Of a stretch of 64,000 nt of DNA, positions 22,436-31,489 are shown in pieces (within the stretch, counting starts at the first letter, position 1; the number at the start of each line of letters is the position of its first letter). The DNA lies in the NCBI RefSeq assembly GCF_041860085.1, contig NZ_CP124747.1, forward strand, positions 1,426,001 to 1,490,000, written 5' to 3'. Under the pieces are notes generated by a model. It did no database searches. It was not told the DNA's origin and worked only from the letters and a program-made list of their open reading frames with translations. The position numbers were made by a program, and so were the translations under genes. Origin of the DNA: Schlesneria sp. DSM 10557. Lineage in GTDB: Bacteria > Planctomycetota > Planctomycetia > Planctomycetales > Planctomycetaceae.

Positions 22436-25400
22436 ATGTCTCGACCAATGACGAGAGCTCTGATTGCCTTCTCAGCCGCTCTGGCATTTGCCGGAGCGGC
22501 CTTCTGGTGCTATCTCCTCGATTCTCATGATCTCGACGCGACCCTGGCTGCGGCGAGAGCGGCCTTTGAAGAGCGACGCTTTGCAGACGCCGTTCGTCTT
22601 TCCCGCCGTGTATTGACACTGGACGAGAACAATGCTGCGGCGATCGTCATCGGGGGTGCCTCTGCCACTGCAGAGCAGCAGTTCGATCAGGCCTGGAGTT
22701 TTTACTCACAGCTTGGCGAAATTGACACCTCACAAAAAGCCAATGCAGGCTCCGTTGCCGCCCACCTGCTTGCTTTTCAACGGCATCAGCTTTCCTCTGC
22801 CGTAAATCTCAACTTGAAAGTTCTTCGCCACGATCCCCAACACGTCGGGGCGAACAGCGGATATGCAGATCTGCTCGGCCTGACAGGCCAGCGATGGGAA
22901 GCAATTCCGCCGACACTGAAGTTGATTCGCCTCGGAGCATTTTCAACGAGCCAGTTGATCCTCATCGGATCGGAGACTGGCGTTCACGACGATGCCCCCT
23001 TATTGAAGGCCTGCGTTGAGGCCGCTCCAGACGATCCGCTCGCTGCACTGGGGATGGGATGGAATGCTTATCGGGCCGGACGCCTCGATGAATCGCGTTG
23101 CTGGGCGGCGCTCGCGGTGAAACTTGACCCCCAGCAGATTTCCGCTCAAGCCTTGCTCGGGGGACTGCTTGCAGCACCGGAAATTCGCCTTAGCGAATTT
23201 GTCGCCTGGAATTCACAACTCTGCGAATCCGCCCGGGAGCATCCAGAAATCTGGCTGGCGCTCGGGCAGCGAGCGCAAGTGGAAGGCATGAACGATGCAG
23301 CCATTCGCTGTTACTGGGAGTCAATTCGCAGGAATCCCAATTACCGACTTGCCCTGAACCGCATGTCGCAATTGCTGCTCCAGCCCGATGAAGTGGAGCG
23401 GGCTCAACCCTTTCTGCATCGTTTAGAACTCCTGCAAGAACTCAAAGATGCGGAAGCGGCTCTCTTCACGGGAGTGCAGGAATCGCTGAAACCGCTTCAG
23501 CGCGTAGCAGAGCAAATGGAACGACTGGGCCGTTACTGGGAAGCCTGGGGTTGGAGCCAGCTTGCCCAGCGTCTGGACCCGCAAGCTGCCTGGCCACCCC
23601 TCATGATCGAAAGCGCGCGACGACGACTGACAGATCTTTCGCCATTGACGGACGAAGCATCCAATCCCGCCTTGCACGTTGATCTCTCGATGTACCCCGT
23701 ACCTGACTGGCCTGTCACGAATCAGGAACGTCAGGCGTTTGCCTCGACGAATTCTCCGATCCCAACAGCCATCTCTTTCTCGGATGACGCGGCAGCGACA
23801 GGAATCCACTTTACATATTTCAATAGCGCCGACCCCCAAACCGCGGGTCAGCAAATGTTCGAATTCACAGGGGGTGGGGTCGGAAGCACTGACTTTGACC
23901 TCGACAGTTGGCCCGATCTCTATTTCACCCAGGGCTGCAAATGGCCGGTCGAACTCTCGCAAACCGACTATCTGGACCGGCTCTACCGGAATCTCGGAAC
24001 AGGCCAGTTTCAGGATGTAACCGACTCGTGCGGAATTCGTGAGTCCGGGTTCGGTCAGGGGCTGTCTTTCGGCGATTACGACAATGACGGATTCCCGGAC
24101 CTTCTGGTTGCAAACATCGGGGGTAACCGTCTTTTTCACAACGAAGGGGACGGTACCTTTTGTGAGACGACTCATCTGCTGCCGCCGCATGAAGGGCGCT
24201 GGACGACAAGTTGCGCGATCGCCGACTTGAACGGCGACACATGGCCCGACTTGTACGCAGTGAACTATCTGTATGCGGAAGATGTTTTCGAACGGATGTG
24301 CCACCATAAAGATGGCGTGCCAAGGATGTGTGCTCCCTTCGAGTTTCCTGCAGCGGAATCCCAGTTCCTGCTCAATAACGGGGACGGTTCATTCAGCGAC
24401 GCGTCCGTGGTATCAGGTCTCGCAGCGCCGAACGGCAAAGGATTGGGGCTTCTGATCGCGGATTTCCACCAGTCCGGCAAACTCGATGTGTTCGTCGCCA
24501 ATGATCTTGTCTCCAATTTCTTTTACACCAATCGCGCGCCACACCGGGGTGGCTCACCTGAGTTTGAAGAGGTGGGACTATCGCATGGAGTCGCACTTAA
24601 CGCGGACGGCCAGGCACAAGGGTGTATGGGAATTGCAGCGGATGACTTTAATGGCGATGGTAAGCTGGATCTGTTCGTGACCAACTTTTACATGGAATCG
24701 AACACCCTCTACCTTCAGGTTGAGAACGACGCCTTCGTCGATGCGACCGCGTCTGTCGGCTTAACACAACCCAGCCTTCCGGTGCTTGGCTTCGGAGTTC
24801 AATCGATTGACGCTGATGTGGATGGCCTTCGCGATTTTCTGGTAACGAACGGGCATGTGGACGACCAGCGAGCATACGGTCAGCCGTACGCGATGCGTCC
24901 ACAAATCTTTCGAGGACGGGAGGATGGAATCTTTCAGGAGATTTCTCCCCAATCCGCAGGCCCGTTCTTTCAGCGTGAGTATCTGGGACGAGGAATGTGC
25001 CGACTTGACTGGAATCGTGATGGGAGAGAAGACATTGCGATTTCTCATCTTGAAGCCCCCGCCGCGTTGTTGACGAACCGAACAACGTCCGCCGGACACT
25101 CGCTCGTCATGCATTTAAGGGGGATTGTATCTGACCGTGACGCGATCGGAGCGATCGTCACCGTCCTTGCCGGAGAGCGCAAGCAGACGCAACACCTCAC
25201 GGCAGGGGATGGATATCAGGGATGCAACCAGCGGTCGCTTACTTTCGGATTGGGTCAACACACATTGGCAAGCGAAGTTACGATTCGCTGGCCAAGTGGC
25301 ATCCGTCAAACTTTCCTAAATGTGCAAGCCAACCACGAATGGTTATGTTTAGAGGAACAACCGGATCTGATTCCGATCTCCCCGGTGATTCCTCAGAGTG

Positions 25401-25447
25401 CTTCGGTGATTGCAATGCATGTCTCGCGAGAAGTGGCAGAGGACTGA
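22436..25447 (+). CDS. TPR-CRTAC1 fusion, second copy
   Basis: About 1003 residues from the ATG at 22436; the ATG at 22448 is also possible and a TTG lies upstream. It has the same plan as the protein at 12204-15155: a membrane anchor (ALIAFSAALAFAGAAFWCYL), TPR-like helices to ~residue 400 (AVRLSRRVLTLDENNAAA, RCYWESIRRNPNYRLALN), then the FG-GAP propeller (DFDLDSWPDLYFTQGCKW, DYDNDGFPDLLVAN, DLNGDTWPDLYAVNYLYA, DFNGDGKLDLFVTNFYME, DADVDGLRDFLVTNGHVD) and ASPIC/UnbV (TAGDGYQGCNQR, VTIRWPSGIRQTF). Shared phrases such as RAMLDWNRDG versus MCRLDWNRDG and the NGHV repeat mark them as paralogues. The stop abuts a DUF1501 gene whose start is 2 bp on. Confidence 0.9.
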   Translation: MSRPMTRALIAFSAALAFAGAAFWCYLLDSHDLDATLAAARAAFEERRFADAVRLSRRVLTLDENNAAAIVIGGASATAEQQFDQAWSFYSQLGEIDTSQKANAGSVAAHLLAFQRHQLSSAVNLNLKVLRHDPQHVGANSGYADLLGLTGQRWEAIPPTLKLIRLGAFSTSQLILIGSETGVHDDAPLLKACVEAAPDDPLAALGMGWNAYRAGRLDESRCWAALAVKLDPQQISAQALLGGLLAAPEIRLSEFVAWNSQLCESAREHPEIWLALGQRAQVEGMNDAAIRCYWESIRRNPNYRLALNRMSQLLLQPDEVERAQPFLHRLELLQELKDAEAALFTGVQESLKPLQRVAEQMERLGRYWEAWGWSQLAQRLDPQAAWPPLMIESARRRLTDLSPLTDEASNPALHVDLSMYPVPDWPVTNQERQAFASTNSPIPTAISFSDDAAATGIHFTYFNSADPQTAGQQMFEFTGGGVGSTDFDLDSWPDLYFTQGCKWPVELSQTDYLDRLYRNLGTGQFQDVTDSCGIRESGFGQGLSFGDYDNDGFPDLLVANIGGNRLFHNEGDGTFCETTHLLPPHEGRWTTSCAIADLNGDTWPDLYAVNYLYAEDVFERMCHHKDGVPRMCAPFEFPAAESQFLLNNGDGSFSDASVVSGLAAPNGKGLGLLIADFHQSGKLDVFVANDLVSNFFYTNRAPHRGGSPEFEEVGLSHGVALNADGQAQGCMGIAADDFNGDGKLDLFVTNFYMESNTLYLQVENDAFVDATASVGLTQPSLPVLGFGVQSIDADVDGLRDFLVTNGHVDDQRAYGQPYAMRPQIFRGREDGIFQEISPQSAGPFFQREYLGRGMCRLDWNRDGREDIAISHLEAPAALLTNRTTSAGHSLVMHLRGIVSDRDAIGAIVTVLAGERKQTQHLTAGDGYQGCNQRSLTFGLGQHTLASEVTIRWPSGIRQTFLNVQANHEWLCLEEQPDLIPISPVIPQSASVIAMHVSREVAED

Positions 25448-25448
25448 T

Positions 25449-26822
25449 ATGAAACAGCAACTGAATTGCCTGGGACCTGCGACGCGACGTGAGTTCATGC
25501 GGATCGGGGCTTTGGCCCTGGGAGGTATGACGCTTCCTGACGTCCTCGCCAGCAGGGCAGCGGCAGGTCAGTCCAATTCCGAAACCTCGGTGATTCTCTT
25601 CTGGATGTGGGGCGGTCCCAGCCAGCTCGAGACCTACGACCTGAAACCGAATGCGCCAACGGACTATCGCGGCCCGTTCCGGCCTATTGCCACCAATATC
25701 CCCGGCATGGATATCTGCGAGCATCTGCCGCTGCAGGCGAAAATGGCGGATAAGTTCTCAATCATTCGATCGCTGCATCATGAAATGTCTGCCCACAACG
25801 ACGGCAGCATCGAGGTGCTGACCGGAAAAACACCGACCGTTCCCGACGTGACCTCCCAGGCTCGTTCCGAGCATCCTGACTTTGGCATGATCGCGGCCCG
25901 GATGCGGGGTCCTCGACCGGACGGGCTTCCTCAGTACGTCGGCGCTCATAAAGCACCGTTCATGACGCAGCCTCAGTACCTGGGCCTCAGCTCAAAAGCG
26001 TTCGAAACGGGAGACCCTTCGGTGAAGGATTTTTCCCCACCAAACCTGAAACTGATCGCCGATACAGACAACAACAGATTCATTGAACGTCGGTCGCTGG
26101 TCTCACAACTCGACCGGTATCGCCGGGATCTTGATCTGAACGGCTCTCTTGATGGCATTGATCAATTTCGTGGGGCAGCTTTTGACATCCTCTCGAGCAC
26201 CTCGGTTGCCGCAGCGTTTGACTTAAAACAGGAACCGGATTCCGTCCGCGAACGCTACGGTTCCCATCGCTGGGGACAAAGCTGTTTGCTTGCACGACGA
26301 CTGGCCGAAGCGGGAGTCGCGGTCATCAACATCGATGCGACGGCGACCAATGATAAGAGTCCTCACTTCAGCTGGGACGACCATGCCGCCGCGTTTGATC
26401 TGGGCGTCGCCAACTGCGAACGCCTCCCGCAAATGGATCAGGCGCTCAGCGCACTCATCGGGGAAATTTTTGAACGGGGCCTTGATCGGAAAATCCTCGT
26501 TCTTGCCTGCGGAGAATTCGGGCGCACGCCTCGCCTGGGTTTTGCACAAACCAATTTCCAGGGGCAGCCGAGTTACGGACGAGACCACTGGCCACAGGCG
26601 TTCAGTGCCTTGATCTCAGGGGGTGGCCTGCGAATGGGACAGGTCGTTGGGGCCACGAACTCAAAAGCAGAATACCCGACACAATCTCCCGTGACTCCCC
26701 AGGATCTGCTCGCGACCGTCTATCGGCACCTTGGTATCGACGCTGCCCACAACTTTATCAACTTCGCTGGGCGCCCTGTTCCGATCCTTCCCTTTGGGGA
26801 TCCGATCAAGGAACTGATCTAA
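25449..26822 (+). CDS. DUF1501 family Tat-exported protein
   Basis: 457 residues. The ATG at 25449 is preceded by AGAGGA (25438-25443) and sits just after the stop of the TPR-CRTAC1 gene, so the two are co-translated. The signal is twin-arginine like (TRREFMRIGALALGGMTLPD). Landmarks: ILFWMWGGPSQLETYDLKP, IIRSLHHEMSAHNDGS, ARRLAEAGVAVINI, CGEFGRTPRLG, GRDHWPQAFSALISGGG. The protein is full length and ends GRPVPILPFGDPIKELI. Of the DUF1501 proteins here it is closest to the truncated first one in its C-terminal layout (TILHAFGID versus TVYRHLGID). Function unknown; the coupling to a TPR-CRTAC1 protein is informative. Confidence 0.93.
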   Translation: MKQQLNCLGPATRREFMRIGALALGGMTLPDVLASRAAAGQSNSETSVILFWMWGGPSQLETYDLKPNAPTDYRGPFRPIATNIPGMDICEHLPLQAKMADKFSIIRSLHHEMSAHNDGSIEVLTGKTPTVPDVTSQARSEHPDFGMIAARMRGPRPDGLPQYVGAHKAPFMTQPQYLGLSSKAFETGDPSVKDFSPPNLKLIADTDNNRFIERRSLVSQLDRYRRDLDLNGSLDGIDQFRGAAFDILSSTSVAAAFDLKQEPDSVRERYGSHRWGQSCLLARRLAEAGVAVINIDATATNDKSPHFSWDDHAAAFDLGVANCERLPQMDQALSALIGEIFERGLDRKILVLACGEFGRTPRLGFAQTNFQGQPSYGRDHWPQAFSALISGGGLRMGQVVGATNSKAEYPTQSPVTPQDLLATVYRHLGIDAAHNFINFAGRPVPILPFGDPIKELI

Positions 26823-27000
26823 CCCCAGGCGGCGGTCATCATCGCTGAGAGGAAGTACCACGCTTCGATAGGGCCGCTGCAGGCTATCTGGAATCCGATT
26901 GCGTTCCTGCAGACTTCAGGAAATTCTGTTCTCGACCAAACGAGGAATGCCTGCTCGCAAGTTAAGCGAGGGGACCTTGAGTCCCATCGTGCTGACGGTC

Positions 27001-27894
27001 CTACTTGCTGATCGCATGCATGGAACGTGTGGCGAGTTGTCCGGTGTCGCGTGCGATCGTCAGACAGTAAGACTGCATGTCGAGACAATTATCGTCCGTG
27101 CCGAACGGGTCCTCGATTTCCACGCTCGCCTCTTCCATTCCAAACTGGCCCAGCGAGATCACGATCATCAACAGGGGCGACCACCATCCGCAGCGTTCGC
27201 ACAGGACGAGAGGGAGAGTGATCAGGTAGGCCAGAATCAGTTGCTTCACCATCACGACGTAAGCAAAGGGCAAGGGTGTTTTCTGGATCTTCTCACACGC
27301 CCCTTGTGCATCGACCAGTTTCGACAACTGCTCTTCAAGTTGACGGACAGTCATCGTGTCGATGGTTCCCGCCCGAAACTGGCGTCCGATCCAGGCCGAG
27401 ATCGCTGCGGCAACACCAGTGGGGGGATTGCCGAAGCTCTCGACAGACTGCCGGACTTTCTCACTCAGGTAGTATTCCGTGTCCTGCGTATCCCGGTGTC
27501 CTTGTAACGACCGTCGCAGACAGATTGCAAAACCTGCAACCAGTCCAGCCAGTTCGCGACCTTCAGTTGAGAATTCGCTTCCGATTCGCACCAGATTTCG
27601 ACTGGCATTGATGATCTGTCCCCAGCTCGATCGGCCTTCCCAATATCGGGCATTCGACGAGTTCATCCGGAACACAATCAGAAATCCGAGCAACGACCCC
27701 AGCACCGCGTGTGCGACCGGATCAATCCCGAAGAATTTGTCGTACAGCCCGGTGCTCAACCCCGCTTCGTAGACCAGTTGAACGCCAGCTGCATAAGAGG
27801 TGAACAGCAGGACGCGTCCCGCGACTCGTGAGAGCGCAGTCCCCTTCCAAGAGAATGTCGTCTTCCACCAACTGTACCGATTATATTCGATCAT
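27001..27894 (-). CDS. Bestrophin-family (YneE-like) anion channel
   Basis: 297 residues. Bacterial bestrophin (RFP-TM/UPF0187) homologue: MIEYNRYSWWKTTFSWKGTA at the N-terminus, LLGFLIVFRMNSSNARYWEG near residue 80, a cytoplasmic helical part in the middle, VMVKQLILAYLITLPLVL near 220, and GMEEASVEIEDPFGTDDNCL near the C-terminus, which matches the family PF-G-D motif. Bestrophins form pentameric channels in the inner membrane; prokaryotic ones vary in ion selectivity. It stands alone on the minus strand, tail to tail with the DUF1501 gene, with 178 bp between them and no clear hairpin. Confidence 0.9.
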   Translation of the reverse strand: MIEYNRYSWWKTTFSWKGTALSRVAGRVLLFTSYAAGVQLVYEAGLSTGLYDKFFGIDPVAHAVLGSLLGFLIVFRMNSSNARYWEGRSSWGQIINASRNLVRIGSEFSTEGRELAGLVAGFAICLRRSLQGHRDTQDTEYYLSEKVRQSVESFGNPPTGVAAAISAWIGRQFRAGTIDTMTVRQLEEQLSKLVDAQGACEKIQKTPLPFAYVVMVKQLILAYLITLPLVLCERCGWWSPLLMIVISLGQFGMEEASVEIEDPFGTDDNCLDMQSYCLTIARDTGQLATRSMHAISK

Positions 27895-28081
27895 TCGTTA
27901 CGTGTACTGCCTGTTTCCGTTTTCCGTGAGTCGCACGATCGTAGCGATGGGATTGTCCAAATGCCATTCGCGTCTGATCATGACTCATTCGAGCACATGC
28001 ATTCCGACGACGTTCCGTGCCCATCAGCACCTTAAACGGTGACATCGTCGTTAAACGTTTCGCAAGCGCGATCAGTGAGGA

Positions 28082-28600
28082 CTACGGATAAGTGTTATCT
28101 TTGCTTCCCATCGGGTCGAGCCGTTCGATCCGATCAAAGACGTTCTCAACGCGTTCAGAGATCACTCGCACCGCGATCTTTGTTTCCCTGAGCAACAGCA
28201 CTGTCCCGTAAACCATTGCGCCAACCGCGACCATCCCCGCAATCACTGCTGCGATTTCCATGGTAATCACCAGAACTGCAAGCTGCGCAGGAGCAGTTAC
28301 CGCCCCGAGCAGCGAGACGAACGCGGATGAAGCAAACGCTCCCAGCGCGAGGTAAAGGCTTCTCAGTGCGTGCAGCAGCAGGAGCGCACGACGCTTGGCT
28401 GCATTGACCTCCCGCAGTCGCCGCTGTGCATCTTCGGACTCATACCGCGTCGTCTCTTCAAGCTGCTTCGACAATTCACGGGCACGGTCGACGCTGCGGG
28501 CGAGCCGATTGCTGGTGCTCATGATGAGGACCGAGGTTGCATTCGTCAGGATCGCCGGAGCAACTATCAATGAAAGGACGGCAAAAGGATTCGTTTCCAT
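28082..28600 (-). CDS. DUF2721 membrane protein
   Basis: 172 residues. The pattern is that of DUF2721: an N-terminal helix (FAVLSLIVAPAILTNATSVL), an arginine-rich helical segment with SNRLARSVDRARELSKQLEE, a cytoplasmic part RRLREVNAAKRRALLLLHAL, two further hydrophobic helices, and a charged tail. The family is widespread and of unknown function. It is preceded on the same strand by a methyltransferase gene 60 bp upstream and followed by bestrophin, but the spacing does not prove an operon. Confidence 0.82.
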   Translation of the reverse strand: METNPFAVLSLIVAPAILTNATSVLIMSTSNRLARSVDRARELSKQLEETTRYESEDAQRRLREVNAAKRRALLLLHALRSLYLALGAFASSAFVSLLGAVTAPAQLAVLVITMEIAAVIAGMVAVGAMVYGTVLLLRETKIAVRVISERVENVFDRIERLDPMGSKDNTYP

Positions 28601-28660
28601 TGGGAACTTTAGACTCGAAGAAGGTCTCTGCGCATCAAGAATCGGCTGGAACGGGACGCT

Positions 28661-29371
28661 TCAGACAGACTTCACTGCACCGAAGGCCGCAAAGCAACTG
28701 TTCTTATGCAGTATTTCAACCCGCTGGAACCCCACTTGCCGCAGCAGATCTAACTGAAACATCAGCGGACGCGGCGTATCTTCCTGGTCGATGTAGGCAT
28801 AAACATGATCACGATAGGCTTCATCCTTAAAACCTTTCAAATAGTCTCCATAGCGATGCCACATGAGGGACTGAATGGCAGGAATTGAACTTTCCACCAG
28901 ATCAAAGATCCAAAAGGATCCGCCCGGCTTCAATGCCCGATAGAAGCCCTCGAAGACGCTTTTCCATTCCCCGTCGGTCCGCAAATGATGCAGGACTGCG
29001 GCCGCCAGGATAATATCACACCCCTCCGCTGGCAGTGCAATCTCGCGAATATCCCCTTGAAGGGTTGTTACTTGACCTGACGTTGCCGCTTCAACCCGTC
29101 CCTTGGCCCGTTCAAGCATGGGCAGGCTCAAATCAATCAGCGTCGCATCGAGATTCGGCTTTTGTTCGAGCAGTTTGAGCGTGTAATTTCCCGCGCCGCA
29201 TCCCACATCAACGACTCGCTGTGCAAAAGGAGTTGCAGCACTAGCGGCCTGAGCGACCAATTCCATGGCGAGGGGAGCATCGACTGTCGCCGACTGACCT
29301 GTCGAGAGATTTGAGAACCTTTCCACATCCGCATCAAACCGACGTCGGATCTCTTCCACCGTGGACTTCAT
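28661..29371 (-). CDS. Class I SAM-dependent methyltransferase
   Basis: 236 residues from the ATG at 29371, which has AGGAG about 8 nt ahead; 30 more upstream codons are open but look non-coding. SAM-binding motif I is VVDVGCGAGNYTLKLLEQ near residues 52-70. LIDLSLPMLERAKGR (motif II) and GDIREIALPAEGCDIILAAA (motif III region) follow. The small-molecule methyltransferase look (FYRALKPGGSFWIFDLVE) suggests a metabolite substrate. Substrate unknown. It is divergent from the PQQ-propeller membrane protein at 29563. Confidence 0.88.
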   Translation of the reverse strand: MKSTVEEIRRRFDADVERFSNLSTGQSATVDAPLAMELVAQAASAATPFAQRVVDVGCGAGNYTLKLLEQKPNLDATLIDLSLPMLERAKGRVEAATSGQVTTLQGDIREIALPAEGCDIILAAAVLHHLRTDGEWKSVFEGFYRALKPGGSFWIFDLVESSIPAIQSLMWHRYGDYLKGFKDEAYRDHVYAYIDQEDTPRPLMFQLDLLRQVGFQRVEILHKNSCFAAFGAVKSV

Positions 29372-29562
29372 TCCGTTTTCTCCTGCTTTTTCTTGACTGA
29401 TTCGACCGCAATTGTCAGCACGGATGAATTCCCACTGATGCGTGACGATTGCCATGACCAACCCGGCGATTCGGGGCTGCCAAAAATGAGAGTGATTTCT
29501 AAGATAGTTGATAGAGCATCGATTCGAAACGCTCTCACATCTTCGACCGAGGGTAACTTCTC

Positions 29563-31371
29563 ATGTCTGATGGCCAACTGCAAACTTTCCCTGATACGAC
29601 GGCGTCTCCTGCTCCCTCTCAGCTTCGATTATGGCCCGCGCTCGTCATTCTGGGCGCGTGGGGATTAACTCAGATCTGGTCCCTTGTCGGTGAACCATTT
29701 CCCCTGAAGTTCTTTCTGACGATGCTTGTCAGCCCTGCTGTTGCCATGGTGCTCCTGCTGGTCTGGTGGCTCTTTGCCAGTCGTGTCCGCTGGAACGACC
29801 GGTTACTGATCGCGGGCACGTTTGTCCTTGTCGCGATGATCACGGTACTGGTTGCCGGAAAGAACTTTCCTGCCCTGGCTCTGGTCCTCTTTGCAGTGCC
29901 AATGGTCGCCGTGTTATGGGTTGGGTGGCTGCTTCTGACTTACTGGTTGCCGTGGTCAGTGCGGAAGACGGGTCTGATCCTGATTTTTGTCGTAACGGGA
30001 GTGTATTTCTCCCTCTTGCGTGTGGATGGGATGGATGGAAACTTTAAGTCGACTTTCAATTGGCGGTGGATTCCCACCCAGGAAGAAAAGCTCCTATCTG
30101 AATTAAGGAGTGCAGATCCGACTCCCCAGAACCCCGAACCGAATGAAGCGATGGAACTCAAGGTCACAGACGGGGACTGGCCCGCTTTTCGCGGTCCTCA
30201 TCGTGACAGTCGCTTGACGGGGACTCACATCCGCACTGATTGGGACACCGCTCCTCCCAAAGAGCTTTGGCGGCACCGGATTGGCCCGGGCTGGTCATCG
30301 TTCTCGGTGATTGGCAGCCACCTGTTCACACAAGAGCAACGGGGTGGTGACGAACTCGTCATGTGCTACGACACCAACACAGGAAAGGCGATCTGGGAAC
30401 ACCGTGATGCCACTCGTTTCGAAGAGATCGTTGCAGGTCCCGGCCCTCGTGGAACACCCACGTTTCATGAAGGTCGCCTGTACGCTCAAGGGGCAAATGG
30501 GGTACTCAATTGCCTGGATGCGGCCACCGGCAAGCTTTTCTGGTCGGCTGATATTGTGAAAGATTCCGGGGCGACGGTCCCTCAGTGGGGATTTTCAAGT
30601 TCTCCATTCATCTGTCATGGACTCGTTTCAGTCTTCGCGGGTGGGCCGGATGGAAAAAGCGTCGTGGCCTATCATATCGAGAACGGAGATCTCGCCTGGA
30701 CCGGCGGCGAGGGTCTGCAGAGTTACTCCTCAACCCAGTCAGCCATCATGGATGAAGTCGAACAACTCCTGATTTCGACCAACGCGGGGATCTGTGCTCT
30801 GGATCCTGATACGGGAAAAACGCTGTGGGCGCATCACTGGCCCGTAGAACAGGCCCGTATCGCCCAGCCCGCCATCCTGACGAGTACCGATTTGCTGGTC
30901 GGAACGGGGATGTCCGAGGGAACTCGACGACTTCATGTCCAAAAGGACGGGGACCAATGGAAAATCAGCGAACTGTGGACAGCCCGAGTCTTCAAGCCTT
31001 ATTTCAACGACTTTGTCGTGGCGGGAGACGATCTTTATGGCTTTGACGGCAACATTTTCATGTGCATCGGCCTGAGCGATGGCAAGTTAAAGTGGAGGGC
31101 TCGAGGCTATGGCAATGGTCAAGTATTGCTCGTCGCAGCGGACAATCTCCTGTTGATCCTGACGGAGCAGGGGGAGGTAGCCCTTGTCGAAGCCAAGCCC
31201 GATCATCACAAAGAAGTCAGTCGATTCAAGGCGATTGAAGGTAAGACCTGGAACCATCCTGTCATTGCACACGGCAAGTTGTTTGTCCGCAATGCCGAAG
31301 AGATCGCCTGCTTTGAATTGCCCCTGCAGGAATCGGCCCCCGTATCGTCGCCCTCCGCCGCCTCAGACTAA
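29563..31371 (+). CDS. Membrane-anchored PQQ-like beta-propeller protein
   Basis: 602 residues; GAGGG lies about 9 nt ahead of the ATG. The N-terminal ~150 residues contain about five hydrophobic helices (WPALVILGAWGLTQIWSLV, FFLTMLVSPAVAMVLLLVWW, LLIAGTFVLVAMITVLVAG, LALVLFAVPMVAVLWVGW, LILIFVVTGVYFSLL). The rest is a PQQ/BamB-like eight-bladed propeller (DWPAFRGPHRDSRLTG, CYDTNTGKAIWEHR, NCLDAATGKLFWS, ALDPDTGKTLWAHHW). PQQ ligands are not evident. In Planctomycetes such DWPxFRGPxRDG proteins are common and unassigned; a scaffold role in the envelope is likelier than alcohol oxidation. Confidence 0.85.
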   Translation: MSDGQLQTFPDTTASPAPSQLRLWPALVILGAWGLTQIWSLVGEPFPLKFFLTMLVSPAVAMVLLLVWWLFASRVRWNDRLLIAGTFVLVAMITVLVAGKNFPALALVLFAVPMVAVLWVGWLLLTYWLPWSVRKTGLILIFVVTGVYFSLLRVDGMDGNFKSTFNWRWIPTQEEKLLSELRSADPTPQNPEPNEAMELKVTDGDWPAFRGPHRDSRLTGTHIRTDWDTAPPKELWRHRIGPGWSSFSVIGSHLFTQEQRGGDELVMCYDTNTGKAIWEHRDATRFEEIVAGPGPRGTPTFHEGRLYAQGANGVLNCLDAATGKLFWSADIVKDSGATVPQWGFSSSPFICHGLVSVFAGGPDGKSVVAYHIENGDLAWTGGEGLQSYSSTQSAIMDEVEQLLISTNAGICALDPDTGKTLWAHHWPVEQARIAQPAILTSTDLLVGTGMSEGTRRLHVQKDGDQWKISELWTARVFKPYFNDFVVAGDDLYGFDGNIFMCIGLSDGKLKWRARGYGNGQVLLVAADNLLLILTEQGEVALVEAKPDHHKEVSRFKAIEGKTWNHPVIAHGKLFVRNAEEIACFELPLQESAPVSSPSAASD

Positions 31372-31432
31372 GAAGTTGGCCGGCACACCGATCTCAACTG
31401 CTCACAGAGGAATGAAGGTCAGGCGATTGTTC

Positions 31433-31470
31433 GATCGGGCCCGCAACTCCATTCCTGCGGTGCCCCGATC
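31433..31470. terminator. Candidate stem-loop between convergent genes
   Basis: GATCGGG at 31433-31439 pairs with CCCGATC at 31464-31470, and an inner CGCA/TGCG pair can extend the stem. It lies between the stop of the PQQ-propeller gene (31371) and the stop of the PfkB kinase gene (31490). No T-run. Confidence 0.4.
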
Positions 31471-31489
31471 CAGCGTCACTGACGTCCGT

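Noticed and set aside
23423-24307. 294-codon open frame on the minus strand
   Set aside because: Antisense to the FG-GAP part of the TPR-CRTAC1 gene; long only because of the biased repeats there.
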